From Mariniplasma anaerobium (GTDB lineage: Bacteria > Bacillota_I > Bacilli_A > Acholeplasmatales > Acholeplasmataceae): DNA of 64,000 bases. A model generated the notes under the pieces. The model did no database searches, was not told the DNA's origin, and saw nothing but the letters and a program-made list of their open reading frames with translations. Location: contig NZ_AP024412.1 in assembly GCF_016865445.1 (NCBI RefSeq), positions 868,001 to 932,000 on the forward strand, read 5' to 3'. Position numbers and translations under genes: made by a program. Of this stretch, positions 25,654 through 34,431 are shown piece after piece; the first letter of the stretch is position 1; every line of letters begins with the position of its first letter.

Positions 25654-26700
25654 ATGGAATTTATAAAAGTCGTTATTTGGGGATTTGGGGCTATGGGACA
25701 AGGCATGGCAGATATGTTAATTTCTAAAAAAGGTGTAAACATTGTAGGTGTTTGTGATATTAACAAAAATATCGTTAATAAAAAACTTTCTACGGTTATG
25801 CATACTAAATTAGAAAATGATGTTTTGATATCAAGTGATATTGATGAAATCCTAAAATCTAGTAAACCTGATGTAGTTTTACTATGTACAGATAGTTTTG
25901 TAAAAGGTGCTTTTCCTAAAATTAAAAAAATAGTAGAACAAAACATCAATGTTATTACAACAGCTGAAGAAATGACTTTTCCATTTGAAAGTCATCCAGA
26001 ATTATCTAAAGATATGGATGATTTGGCAAAAAAACATAAAGTTACAATTTTAGGCAGTGGCATCAATCCAGGATTTGTTATGGACTTACTTGTCTTGCAA
26101 TTAACTGGTGCAATGAAAGATGTATCACATATTGATGTTAAAAGAGTGAATAGCCTATCTCCTTTTGGACCTGCAGTGATGGAAGAACAAGGTGTTGGTG
26201 ATACACTTGATCAATATCATGAGAGAATCAAAAACAATAATCTAGCAGGACATGTAGGATTTAATCAAAGTGTTCATATGATTTTTAAAGGGCTTGGTTT
26301 AAAAGCTACTAAATTTGAACAACAAATGGAACCTATTATTTCTAATGTTGATAGAAAATCTAAATATGCAAGTGCTAAAAAAGGCACATTAGCTGGTATT
26401 AATATGACTGCACAAGGATATCTTGGGAAAGACTTATTTTTAAACATGGACCATCCTCAACAAATCGAACCACAATTAGAAGGTGTACATACTGGAGATT
26501 ATATTGATATTTTAGGGTGTCCAGATATTCATATGGCTATTACACCAGAAATTGATGGTGGTATTGGAACGATTGCGATTTGTGTCAATATGATTCCACA
26601 TGTGATTAACGCAAGAGCGGGACTTAAAACAATGATAGATCTACCTATCCCAAGAGCAATCTTAGGCGATATGAGAGATATGATTGATATAGACGAATAG
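25654..26700 (+). CDS. ord: 2,4-diaminopentanoate dehydrogenase
   Basis: NAD(P)-dependent oxidative deamination of (2R,4S)-2,4-diaminopentanoate to 2-amino-4-oxopentanoate, step 3 of ornithine fermentation. The 348-residue protein begins with a Rossmann fold (VVIWGFGAMGQGMADML) and continues with 'VVLLCTDSFVKGAFPKI', 'TAEEMTFPFESHPEL' and 'GSGINPGFVMDLL', resembling the dihydrodipicolinate-reductase-like Ord family. The ATG at 25654 has AGAAGG seven bases upstream; an in-frame TTG at 25633 lies too close to the -10. The specific function is assigned mainly because ortA, ortB, oraS and oraE follow in order. Confidence 0.92.
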   Translation: MEFIKVVIWGFGAMGQGMADMLISKKGVNIVGVCDINKNIVNKKLSTVMHTKLENDVLISSDIDEILKSSKPDVVLLCTDSFVKGAFPKIKKIVEQNINVITTAEEMTFPFESHPELSKDMDDLAKKHKVTILGSGINPGFVMDLLVLQLTGAMKDVSHIDVKRVNSLSPFGPAVMEEQGVGDTLDQYHERIKNNNLAGHVGFNQSVHMIFKGLGLKATKFEQQMEPIISNVDRKSKYASAKKGTLAGINMTAQGYLGKDLFLNMDHPQQIEPQLEGVHTGDYIDILGCPDIHMAITPEIDGGIGTIAICVNMIPHVINARAGLKTMIDLPIPRAILGDMRDMIDIDE

Positions 26701-26730
26701 ATTATCTTAATTTAGAAAGAAGGTAAATTG

Positions 26731-27033
26731 ATGATAAAAAAAGGCACATATGTATATATTAAAAAAATAGTTTTAAAATCAAGTGAGAGATCTTCACATA
26801 TACCTTTTGATACTTTAGATAAAGACTTTGTGATGAAAGTTAAAGGATATTTGATGAATGATGCATTCATTGGAGATAACGTAGATATTCTAACTGAAAC
26901 AAAAAGAAGAGTTAGCGGTATTTTAATTGAAGCAAATCCAACATATACGCATTCATTTGGAGATTATCTTGATGAAGTTAAAACTATGAAAGATATTATC
27001 CTAACAGAAATGGAGGATACCCTTCATGACTAA
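26731..27033 (+). CDS. ortA: 2-amino-4-ketopentanoate thiolase, alpha subunit
   Basis: Small subunit (100 residues) of the enzyme that cleaves 2-amino-4-oxopentanoate with CoA into acetyl-CoA and D-alanine. The protein has the compact pattern of OrtA, with 'GTYVYIKKIVL' at the start, a central 'RRVSGILIEANPTYTHSFGDYLDE' and a charged end. The ATG at 26731 is used; a TTG three bases earlier is unnecessary. It overlaps ortB by eight bases, which fits equal production of the two subunits. Confidence 0.9.
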   Translation: MIKKGTYVYIKKIVLKSSERSSHIPFDTLDKDFVMKVKGYLMNDAFIGDNVDILTETKRRVSGILIEANPTYTHSFGDYLDEVKTMKDIILTEMEDTLHD

Positions 27034-28420
27034 ATATGAAAAAATGATGACTAAAAAACAAGAGATTATGAAAGATTCTCTAAATCTTGATTATGAAAAA
27101 TTTGAACTTGAAGGTATCGCTTTTGATTATGAAAAAATGATGAATGATGCAGGTTATGATTTTGAAGCTGTTAAAAAAATTCAAGAGGATAATCATGTAG
27201 GCGACACACCATTAGTTGAATTAAAACAAATAACTAAATATGCAAGAAAGTTTGCAAAAAAAGGATATGGTGCAAGAATATTTTTAAAAGATGAAGCACT
27301 TAATCTAAGTGGTTCCTTTAAAGCAAGAAGAGCAGTTATCAGTGTATATCACGCTAAAAAAATGGGATATAAAGGTGTTGTAGCTGCAACAAGTGGCAAT
27401 TATGGTGCAGCTGTAGCTGCAATGGCTGCAAGACTTAATTTAAAGTGTATCATTGTTCAAGAAGTTTTTGATTCTAAAGATATCAGTCAACCAGAAATCA
27501 TAGAAAAAGCAAGACGCTGTGAAGCATATGGTGCTGAAGTGATTCAATTATCTGTTGGACCAGAATTGTTCTATGAATTTTTAAACATACTTGATCAAAC
27601 CAAATATTTCAATGCGTCTCTTTATTCACCATATGGGATTAAAGGCATTGAAACTTTAGGCTATGAAATAGCTGATGAAGTCCTTAAAAAAGAAAAACGA
27701 TATCCTGATGCGGTTGTTATAACAAATGCTGGTGGAGGTAATTTAACTGGTACTGCAAGAGGATTAAGATATCATGGTGCTAAAGATACTAAGATTATTG
27801 CAGCAAGTGTTGACTTATCAGGTTTACATATGGCTAGCGATCATGACTTTAATTTAAAATCATTTACCACAGGGCATACAGGATTTGGAATTCCGTTTTC
27901 AACTTTTCCTGATCGCTCTGACGTGCCAAGAAGTGCTGCAAGACCATTAAGATATATGGATCAATATGTTTTAATGACCCAGGGGGCGGTGTTTTTTATT
28001 ACAGAAGCTTTATCCTTACTTGAAGGTATGGAAAGAGGCCCTGCAGGAAATATTAGTTTAGCTGCAGCATTTTCATTGGCGCAAACTATGAAAGAAGATG
28101 AAATTATTGTTGTACAAGAAAGTGAGTATACAGGTGCTGGAAAGCATTTTAATAGTCAAATTTCTTTTGCGAAAAAACAAGGCATCATTTTAGAGTTTGG
28201 TTCTTGTGAAAAAGAGGTTGCTGGAAAAAATTTAGTTTTTCCTAAATCAGGAAAAGATGTCATACATAAAGAACTGAATTTAATGGATTTAAAGAAATCA
28301 TACTTGAAACACTATAAAGATAAAATTTTATCTAAACAAGAGTATGCATATCTTAAAGAAGAATTAAATCTAAACATAGATAAAATCATAAAAATGATGG
28401 AGGAAATCAATGAAAGCTAG
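27026..28420 (+). CDS. ortB: 2-amino-4-ketopentanoate thiolase, beta subunit (PLP-dependent)
   Basis: Catalytic subunit of AKP thiolase, 464 residues, with a fold-type II PLP enzyme architecture like threonine synthase. The PLP lysine is K99 in LSGSFKARRA, 'AATSGNYGAAVAAMAARL' binds the substrate carboxylate, and 'VVITNAGGGNLTGTARGL' is the glycine-rich phosphate loop. A GGAGG site lies inside ortA. It overlaps oraS by 11 bases. The position between ortA and oraS separates it from ordinary threonine synthases. Confidence 0.93.
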   Translation: MTKYEKMMTKKQEIMKDSLNLDYEKFELEGIAFDYEKMMNDAGYDFEAVKKIQEDNHVGDTPLVELKQITKYARKFAKKGYGARIFLKDEALNLSGSFKARRAVISVYHAKKMGYKGVVAATSGNYGAAVAAMAARLNLKCIIVQEVFDSKDISQPEIIEKARRCEAYGAEVIQLSVGPELFYEFLNILDQTKYFNASLYSPYGIKGIETLGYEIADEVLKKEKRYPDAVVITNAGGGNLTGTARGLRYHGAKDTKIIAASVDLSGLHMASDHDFNLKSFTTGHTGFGIPFSTFPDRSDVPRSAARPLRYMDQYVLMTQGAVFFITEALSLLEGMERGPAGNISLAAAFSLAQTMKEDEIIVVQESEYTGAGKHFNSQISFAKKQGIILEFGSCEKEVAGKNLVFPKSGKDVIHKELNLMDLKKSYLKHYKDKILSKQEYAYLKEELNLNIDKIIKMMEEINES

Positions 28421-28766
28421 AAAAGATGATTATGAGAAAAGAAGTCTTCATTTGCAAGATAAAACAGATCAAGAATTAAAAACATATTTTTATGAACTTT
28501 TAGATCAAATGATGGATCCAATTCTAGATTTAGCTTATACACATACTTCACCTTCTATTGAACGAAGTGTATTATTAAGAATGGGTTTTTCTTCAATTGA
28601 AGCCAAAGCTTTAGTTGATATGATTTTAGAACAAAATTTAATTTCTCATGGCGCAGGTCATGTCATTTTAAAATATGCTAAACTTAATGATCTTGATATT
28701 AGAGATGCCGGTTTAAAACTTTTAGAATCTAATGATTTTAAAGCAGTTAAGGAGGCATTCAAATGA
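28410..28766 (+). CDS. oraS: D-ornithine 4,5-aminomutase, small subunit
   Basis: Small subunit (118 residues) of the adenosylcobalamin- and PLP-dependent mutase converting D-ornithine to 2,4-diaminopentanoate. The sequence starts 'MKARKDDYEKRSLHLQDKTDQELKTYFYELLDQMMDPILDLAYTHTSPSIERSVLLRMGFSS', which is helical and typical of OraS, and includes 'GAGHVILKYA' near the end. TGGAGGAAA serves its ATG. It overlaps oraE by four bases, consistent with a fixed subunit ratio. Confidence 0.93.
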   Translation: MKARKDDYEKRSLHLQDKTDQELKTYFYELLDQMMDPILDLAYTHTSPSIERSVLLRMGFSSIEAKALVDMILEQNLISHGAGHVILKYAKLNDLDIRDAGLKLLESNDFKAVKEAFK

Positions 28767-30964
28767 TAAAACCAAATGAAAAACTAGATATTAGACATAT
28801 TTTAGATGATCTTGAAAATTATAGACCTAAGCGAAAAGGTTGGGTATGGAGAACTAAAAATCCTCAAGATATTGGAGATTTCCATTATGTTGATATTTCT
28901 GATTCACTTAAAAATTATGTTTCACTACCAAGTGCAAGATATTTAAATCATATCGATCCTCAACCAGATGCAACTATTACTACAGAGATTGCATCAGGAC
29001 GTTTTGAAGATGATATTAGAAGAATGCGTATGGCAGCTTATCATGGTGCAGATCATATCATGGTGATTAGAACTGCAGGACAATCTCATATGGATGGTTT
29101 GCTAGAAGGTACACCTCAAGGTGTAGGTGGCGTGCCTATCACTAGAAAACAAGTAAGAGCTCAACGAAAAGCACTTGATATTATAGAAGATGAAGTAGGA
29201 AGACCTATTAATTATCATTCTTATGTATCAGGAGTTGCTGGGCCGGAAATTGCAGTTATGTTTACTGAAGAAGGCGTCAACGGAGCGCATCAAGATCCTC
29301 AATATAATGTTTTGTATAGAAATATCAATATGATAAGAAGTTTTGTTGATGCTGCTGAATCTAAACGTATTATGGCATTTGGCGGACTTGCACAAATTGA
29401 TGGTGCACATAACGCAAATGCAACTGCAAGAGATGCATGGAAAGTCATGCCAGAGCTTTTAGTTCAACATGGCATCAATTCTAGATTTAGTGAAAAAGTA
29501 GGTATTAGACCTGATTTGATTTGTCTATCAACAGTTCCACCTGCTGCACCACCAAGTCCAGATATCAAAGTAAATCTTCCTTATGCACTAGCACTTCGTG
29601 AGTTTTTTAGTGCTTATAAAATGAGAGCACAAATGAATACCAAATACATGGATTCATCTACTAGAGAAGCAACCGTAACTCATGTCTTAAATTTATTAAT
29701 ATCTAAATTAACATCTGCTGATATCCAATCAACCATAACACCTGATGAAGGTCGTAATGTGCCTTGGCATATGTTTAACATTGAAGCACTTGATACGGCT
29801 AAACAAGCAATGGTAGGCATGGATGATTTAATGAGTATGCTTGAATTTAAAAAAGATAGTGATTTATTTAAAACAAAAAGAGAACTTCAAATACGATCTA
29901 TTTTAATGATGGAAGAAATGATTGAAATAGGTGGATATTTTCAGGCTGTTGAAAATGGCATGTTTGTAGATAGTGGATTATATCCTGAGCGTATGGATGA
30001 TGGTATCAGTAGAAAAATAGATGGTGGCATCGGAAGTGATACAACCTATAAGAGAGCTAAAGATTATCTAGCTCCAGTTTCTGCGCATTATGGATATAAT
30101 AATGTATCTCAATATGACTCAAAACTAGTCGATCATCCAGAAAAATTAATTGGTGGAGATACATTTGAACAACCTGATAAAATCCAATATATCGATGAAC
30201 TTGATCCAGAAGATAATGTCAATAATAGATTAGATGAAAGTGAAGCTTATAGAAACAAAAATTTATTAAAACCTGAAGTTCAATGGCTTGCTGATGGTGT
30301 TGTTACTGTTGATTTATTTTTTCCAACAGAAAAGATTATTGCAGAAGCGGCAGCACTAGAGTTAGGTAAACGTATGAATTTATCTTCAGTTGAAGTGATT
30401 CACTCTGAAGTGATGCATCCAAGTGAAGGCACACGTATACAAATTAAAGGTGTTGTAGATTTTGATATTGACATGACAAAATTAAAAATCATTAAAAAAG
30501 AAGAAAACCTTCCAGCAGATGATATCTTAGCCTATGCTAAAAAGCATCATATAAAAGTTATAGCTGGTACAGGTGGTAGTGATGAACATAGTGTTGGTAT
30601 GAGAGAAATACTTGATATCAAACATGGTGGTATCGAAAAATATGGATTAAAATATACATATCTAGGAACATCAGTACCTATAGAAAAATTTATTGATGCA
30701 GCTATTGAAGAAGATGCAAGTGTTGTGATGATTTCTTTAATTATTTCTCATGATGATATTCATTATAAGAATATGAAAAAACTAAATGATTATGCTATTG
30801 AAAAAGGTGTAAGAGATAAACTGATCTTATTAGCTGGTGGCACACAAGTGACCCCAGAGATTGCTAAAGATAGCGGAATGGACCAAGGCTTCAGTCGAGG
30901 AACTAAAGGCATTGATGTGGCTTCATTTGTCGTTAAAAAACATAAGGAAATTTATGGAAATTGA
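28763..30964 (+). CDS. oraE: D-ornithine 4,5-aminomutase, large subunit
   Basis: Catalytic subunit, 733 residues, with an N-terminal TIM barrel holding PLP and substrate and a C-terminal B12-binding Rossmann domain. The cobalamin motif DxHxxG is seen as DEHSVG with the axial histidine at residue 609. The lysine expected to hold PLP lies 11 residues later (K620 in DIKHGG), the same spacing as the His618/Lys629 pair of the Clostridium sticklandii enzyme. 'LLAGGTQVT' forms the later loop under the cofactor tail. AAGGAGG precedes the ATG. All features point to an active enzyme. Confidence 0.97.
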   Translation: MIKPNEKLDIRHILDDLENYRPKRKGWVWRTKNPQDIGDFHYVDISDSLKNYVSLPSARYLNHIDPQPDATITTEIASGRFEDDIRRMRMAAYHGADHIMVIRTAGQSHMDGLLEGTPQGVGGVPITRKQVRAQRKALDIIEDEVGRPINYHSYVSGVAGPEIAVMFTEEGVNGAHQDPQYNVLYRNINMIRSFVDAAESKRIMAFGGLAQIDGAHNANATARDAWKVMPELLVQHGINSRFSEKVGIRPDLICLSTVPPAAPPSPDIKVNLPYALALREFFSAYKMRAQMNTKYMDSSTREATVTHVLNLLISKLTSADIQSTITPDEGRNVPWHMFNIEALDTAKQAMVGMDDLMSMLEFKKDSDLFKTKRELQIRSILMMEEMIEIGGYFQAVENGMFVDSGLYPERMDDGISRKIDGGIGSDTTYKRAKDYLAPVSAHYGYNNVSQYDSKLVDHPEKLIGGDTFEQPDKIQYIDELDPEDNVNNRLDESEAYRNKNLLKPEVQWLADGVVTVDLFFPTEKIIAEAAALELGKRMNLSSVEVIHSEVMHPSEGTRIQIKGVVDFDIDMTKLKIIKKEENLPADDILAYAKKHHIKVIAGTGGSDEHSVGMREILDIKHGGIEKYGLKYTYLGTSVPIEKFIDAAIEEDASVVMISLIISHDDIHYKNMKKLNDYAIEKGVRDKLILLAGGTQVTPEIAKDSGMDQGFSRGTKGIDVASFVVKKHKEIYGN

Positions 30965-32300
30965 TGTATTAGTCGCAGAAATTGGATCAACTACAACTAT
31001 AGTTAATGCATTTAACCTTTTTGGTGTGCCTTTAGAGTTCATTGGTAGAGGTATATCTAGAACAACAGTTGAATCAGATGTAACTATCGGTCTAAATGAT
31101 GCGATTAAAGATTTAAAAAACAATTTAAACATAGATAAACTTACCTATAAAGAAATGCATGCAACATCAAGTGCAGCGGGTGGCTTAAAAATTACAGTTC
31201 ATGGTCTTGTCTATGACATGACAGCAAAAGCTGCAAAAGAAGCTGCTTTAAATGCTGGAGCAAACATTCATTTAATCACCGCAAATCTTATCGATGATGA
31301 TCATATGGATCAAATAAAAAAAGTTAAACCAAACATTATCATCATAGCTGGTGGTACCAATTATGGTGAAAAAGAAGTAAGTTTTCAAAATCTTTTAAAA
31401 GTTAAAGATTTAAATATACCTATCATTTATAGTGGTAACATAGCAAACCACAATCGAATTAAAGATTTAGATATTAAAGATTTAACCATAGTTGAAAATG
31501 TTTATCCAAGAGTTGATGATTTTAATATACTTCCTTTAAGAGCTGCTATTTATGAAACATTTGAAAAACATATCATCAAAGCCAAAGGCATGAATAAAAT
31601 TTATGACATGATCACATCACATATCGTCCCAACCCCTGGAGCTGTTATGGAAACAACACTCATTTTAAATGAATTAAAACCAGGAGTTTTAACCATTGAT
31701 GTAGGAGGGGCAACAACTGATATTCATTCAGTATGTGAACCAAGAACCATTTATCAAAAATATCATGATGGAGAACCTTTATTTAAAAGAACAGTTGAAG
31801 GTGATTTAGGTGTCTATATTAATAGAGAATTAGTCTTTAATCAATCAAATAAAAAAGAGATTTATAATCAACTTAATTTAGATGAAGAAGATATCCTAAA
31901 ATTATTAAAAAACGAACCCTTTATACCACAAACAAAAGAAGGTAAAATACTTATAGATATGCTTAGTGAAACTTGTGTATCTAAAGCCCTAGACCGCCAT
32001 GTAGGCGATTTAAGAAGAGTTTATACAACCAACGGTATGAAAGTCATTCCTGATGGAAAAGACTTAAGTGAAGTAAAAAACATCTATCTAACAGGTGGAG
32101 CATGTTTGAATCATTTAAGTATAGAAAATAAAATAGGTGAGTATTTAGAAAATCAAGTCCATAAACTCATTCCAAACAAAAATACACCTATTCATAAAGA
32201 TAGTTTATATATATTTGCCTCCCTTGGAGTCCTATCTTTAAGCTATAAAGAAAAAGTAAAAGCATATCTCAAAGAGACCTATATAAAAGGAGTTGAGTAG
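30954..32300 (+). CDS. GlmL/MutL-like ASKHA ATPase, probable partner of the ornithine mutase
   Basis: A 448-residue protein of the GlmL/MutL family (not the DNA-repair MutL) with actin-like ATPase motifs: 'VAEIGSTTTIVNAF' at the N-terminus and 'TIDVGGATTDIHSV' in the middle, plus 'IYLTGGACLNHLS' near the end. Related proteins are encoded beside B12-dependent glutamate and ornithine mutases and are thought to act as chaperones or reactivating factors. The ATG at 30954 has AAGGA five bases upstream and overlaps oraE by 11 bases; an upstream in-frame ATG at 30861 would create a 31-residue extension inside oraE. The role is inferred from family and position. Confidence 0.88.
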   Translation: MEIDVLVAEIGSTTTIVNAFNLFGVPLEFIGRGISRTTVESDVTIGLNDAIKDLKNNLNIDKLTYKEMHATSSAAGGLKITVHGLVYDMTAKAAKEAALNAGANIHLITANLIDDDHMDQIKKVKPNIIIIAGGTNYGEKEVSFQNLLKVKDLNIPIIYSGNIANHNRIKDLDIKDLTIVENVYPRVDDFNILPLRAAIYETFEKHIIKAKGMNKIYDMITSHIVPTPGAVMETTLILNELKPGVLTIDVGGATTDIHSVCEPRTIYQKYHDGEPLFKRTVEGDLGVYINRELVFNQSNKKEIYNQLNLDEEDILKLLKNEPFIPQTKEGKILIDMLSETCVSKALDRHVGDLRRVYTTNGMKVIPDGKDLSEVKNIYLTGGACLNHLSIENKIGEYLENQVHKLIPNKNTPIHKDSLYIFASLGVLSLSYKEKVKAYLKETYIKGVE

Positions 32301-33350
32301 ATGTATCCAAAAGTGATTATTGATCCTAAAAAATATGCGTTTAATGTTGATTATATTACAAACCTTTGTCATAGACAGCAACTTTCAGTGATGGCAGTGT
32401 CTAAGGTGTTTTCTAATGATCCAAAACTTATTGAGGTTCTAGACCGATCTAATGTCTCATATATAGCAGATTCTAAATTAGAAAACCTAATGCATATGAA
32501 AACAACTAAAAAGAAAGTATATCTACGCATACCTGCTTTATCAGAAGCTAGTCTAGTTGTAAGATATACGGATATGTCATTAAATTCAGAACTAGTTGTG
32601 ATTGACAAATTAAATGAAGTTGCAGCAAAAATGAATAAAAGACATCAAATTATATTTATGTATGACTTAGGAGATTTAAGAGAAGGTGTTTATTATAAAG
32701 ATTTTTCTTTAAAAGATATCAAACATATCTTAAGTTTATCTCATATAGAGTTAAAAGGCATTGGAACAAATTTAACTTGTTATGGTAGTGTTATTCCAAC
32801 TTTTGAAACTTATGAAAAACTAAAAAATATTAAAGATCAGATAGAATCAAACTTTAAGATTAAATTAGATATCATCTCAGGTGGAAATTCTTCATCTATA
32901 CCCATGCTTATGAATCAAACTCTTCCACCATATATTAACAACCTTCGCATAGGAGAAGCATTAATATTAGGTAGGGAAACAGCTTATCAAGAAAAAATTG
33001 ATCATTTATATGAAGATGTCATTACATTGGAAGTTGAAATTCTAGAGATTAAGGATAAACCTTCATTTCCAGAAGGAGAACTAGGCTATGATGCCTTTGG
33101 ACAAAAGATTGAATATGTTGATAAAGGTATGATGAAAAGAGCTATTTTAGGTATTGGAAGACAAGATGTTAGCTTAAATGATTTATATCCAATCAAAGGC
33201 ATAACTTTTATTGGTTCAAGCAGTGATCATTTAATTGTTGAAATAGCTGAAGGAAAATACCATATAGGCGATATTCTAACATTTAAATTAAAATATGGTG
33301 GTATTTTAAGCCTATTAAATTCTTCATATGTGGAAAAAACATATGTCTAA
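32301..33350 (+). CDS. orr: Ornithine racemase
   Basis: PLP-dependent racemase interconverting L- and D-ornithine, the entry step for the mutase. The 349-residue protein has an alanine-racemase-type barrel with the PLP lysine at K35 in VMAVSKVF, 'IFMYDLGDLREGVYY' and 'IISGGNSSSIPML', the last typical of Orr/YhfX-type proteins. AAAAGGAG lies before the ATG, immediately after the upstream stop. Its differences from the true alanine racemase next door, and its place in the operon, support ornithine as the substrate. Confidence 0.9.
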   Translation: MYPKVIIDPKKYAFNVDYITNLCHRQQLSVMAVSKVFSNDPKLIEVLDRSNVSYIADSKLENLMHMKTTKKKVYLRIPALSEASLVVRYTDMSLNSELVVIDKLNEVAAKMNKRHQIIFMYDLGDLREGVYYKDFSLKDIKHILSLSHIELKGIGTNLTCYGSVIPTFETYEKLKNIKDQIESNFKIKLDIISGGNSSSIPMLMNQTLPPYINNLRIGEALILGRETAYQEKIDHLYEDVITLEVEILEIKDKPSFPEGELGYDAFGQKIEYVDKGMMKRAILGIGRQDVSLNDLYPIKGITFIGSSSDHLIVEIAEGKYHIGDILTFKLKYGGILSLLNSSYVEKTYV

Positions 33351-34431
33351 AATCTATAGACCCACATGGGCAGAGATCAATCTTAACCATATTGAGCATA
33401 ACTTTAATTATGTAGCTAATCTAAATCCAAATAAACAAATTATACCTGTTGTTAAAGCTGATGCTTATGGACATGGAGCATTAGAAGTTATGAATTTTCT
33501 ATATCAAAAAGGTATAAACATGTTTGCAGTATCTTTGCTTGAAGAAGCAATCAAATTAAGAAACAACAATAAGAAAATTAAAATTTTAATGCTAGGCCCT
33601 ATTTTAGAAGATCAATTTAGTGTAGCTCAAAAAAATAAAATTGATATTACATTATATGATACAAATATAGTTCAAACTTTGTTAAAAACTAATCACAAAT
33701 TAAATGTACATCTTAAAATTGACACGGGTATGAATCGATATGGTATAAAGGATAAGAAAGAAATCCTTGAAATTATTGATCAACTTCAAACTCATAAAAC
33801 ACTTAATCTAGAAGGTGTCTTTACACATTTTGCAACCGCAAATGATGATAAAAAGATATATGATCTTCAAGTTGAAAGATTTAAAGATATTTTAAATGAT
33901 ATTAAAGTAAAACCAAAGATGATACATATATCTAATTCATCTTCAGCGATTAAATATGAAAAATACTATGATTTTACAACACATATAAGATTAGGTATAT
34001 CTTTATATGGGTTATCACTTGATAAAACAAAAACCAATCTTAAACCAGCAATGTCTTTAAAAAGTAAAGTCGTTCAGATTAAACAATTAAAAGCTGGGGA
34101 AGTAGTCGGTTATGGAGCAACTTATACATCGGTAACCAAAGAGAGAATTGCAGTTATTCCTATTGGATATGCTGATGGGTGGATAAGAAAAAACAGACAT
34201 AACGATGTTCAAATCAACCATAAAAGATATCAAATTATTGGTTTAATTTGTATGGATGCATTATTTGTCAGTATTGATTCTAAAGTACAAATTGGTGATG
34301 AAGTTACTTTATTTGGTGACTTGATTTCCATTGATGAAGTTGCAGAAAAACAGCAAACAAATCTTTATGAGGTTTGTACGAATATATCTAAACGAGTTCC
34401 AAGAATATATATACAAGGAGAAGAAAAATGA
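33343..34431 (+). CDS. alr: Alanine racemase
   Basis: PLP-dependent interconversion of L- and D-alanine. The 362-residue protein has the PLP motif [11 protein letters not shown] (K38), '[12 protein letters not shown]', 'THFATAND', the second catalytic region '[12 protein letters not shown]' with its tyrosine, and 'VPRIYI' at the end. I prefer the ATG at 33343, giving [13 protein letters not shown], which matches family N-termini; an ATG at 33328 adds five residues without a ribosome site. In a wall-less organism D-alanine is not needed for peptidoglycan, but AKP thiolase makes D-alanine, so this gene probably recycles that product (inference). Confidence 0.95.
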   Translation: MSKIYRPTWAEINLNHIEHNFNYVANLNPNKQIIPVVKADAYGHGALEVMNFLYQKGINMFAVSLLEEAIKLRNNNKKIKILMLGPILEDQFSVAQKNKIDITLYDTNIVQTLLKTNHKLNVHLKIDTGMNRYGIKDKKEILEIIDQLQTHKTLNLEGVFTHFATANDDKKIYDLQVERFKDILNDIKVKPKMIHISNSSSAIKYEKYYDFTTHIRLGISLYGLSLDKTKTNLKPAMSLKSKVVQIKQLKAGEVVGYGATYTSVTKERIAVIPIGYADGWIRKNRHNDVQINHKRYQIIGLICMDALFVSIDSKVQIGDEVTLFGDLISIDEVAEKQQTNLYEVCTNISKRVPRIYIQGEEK

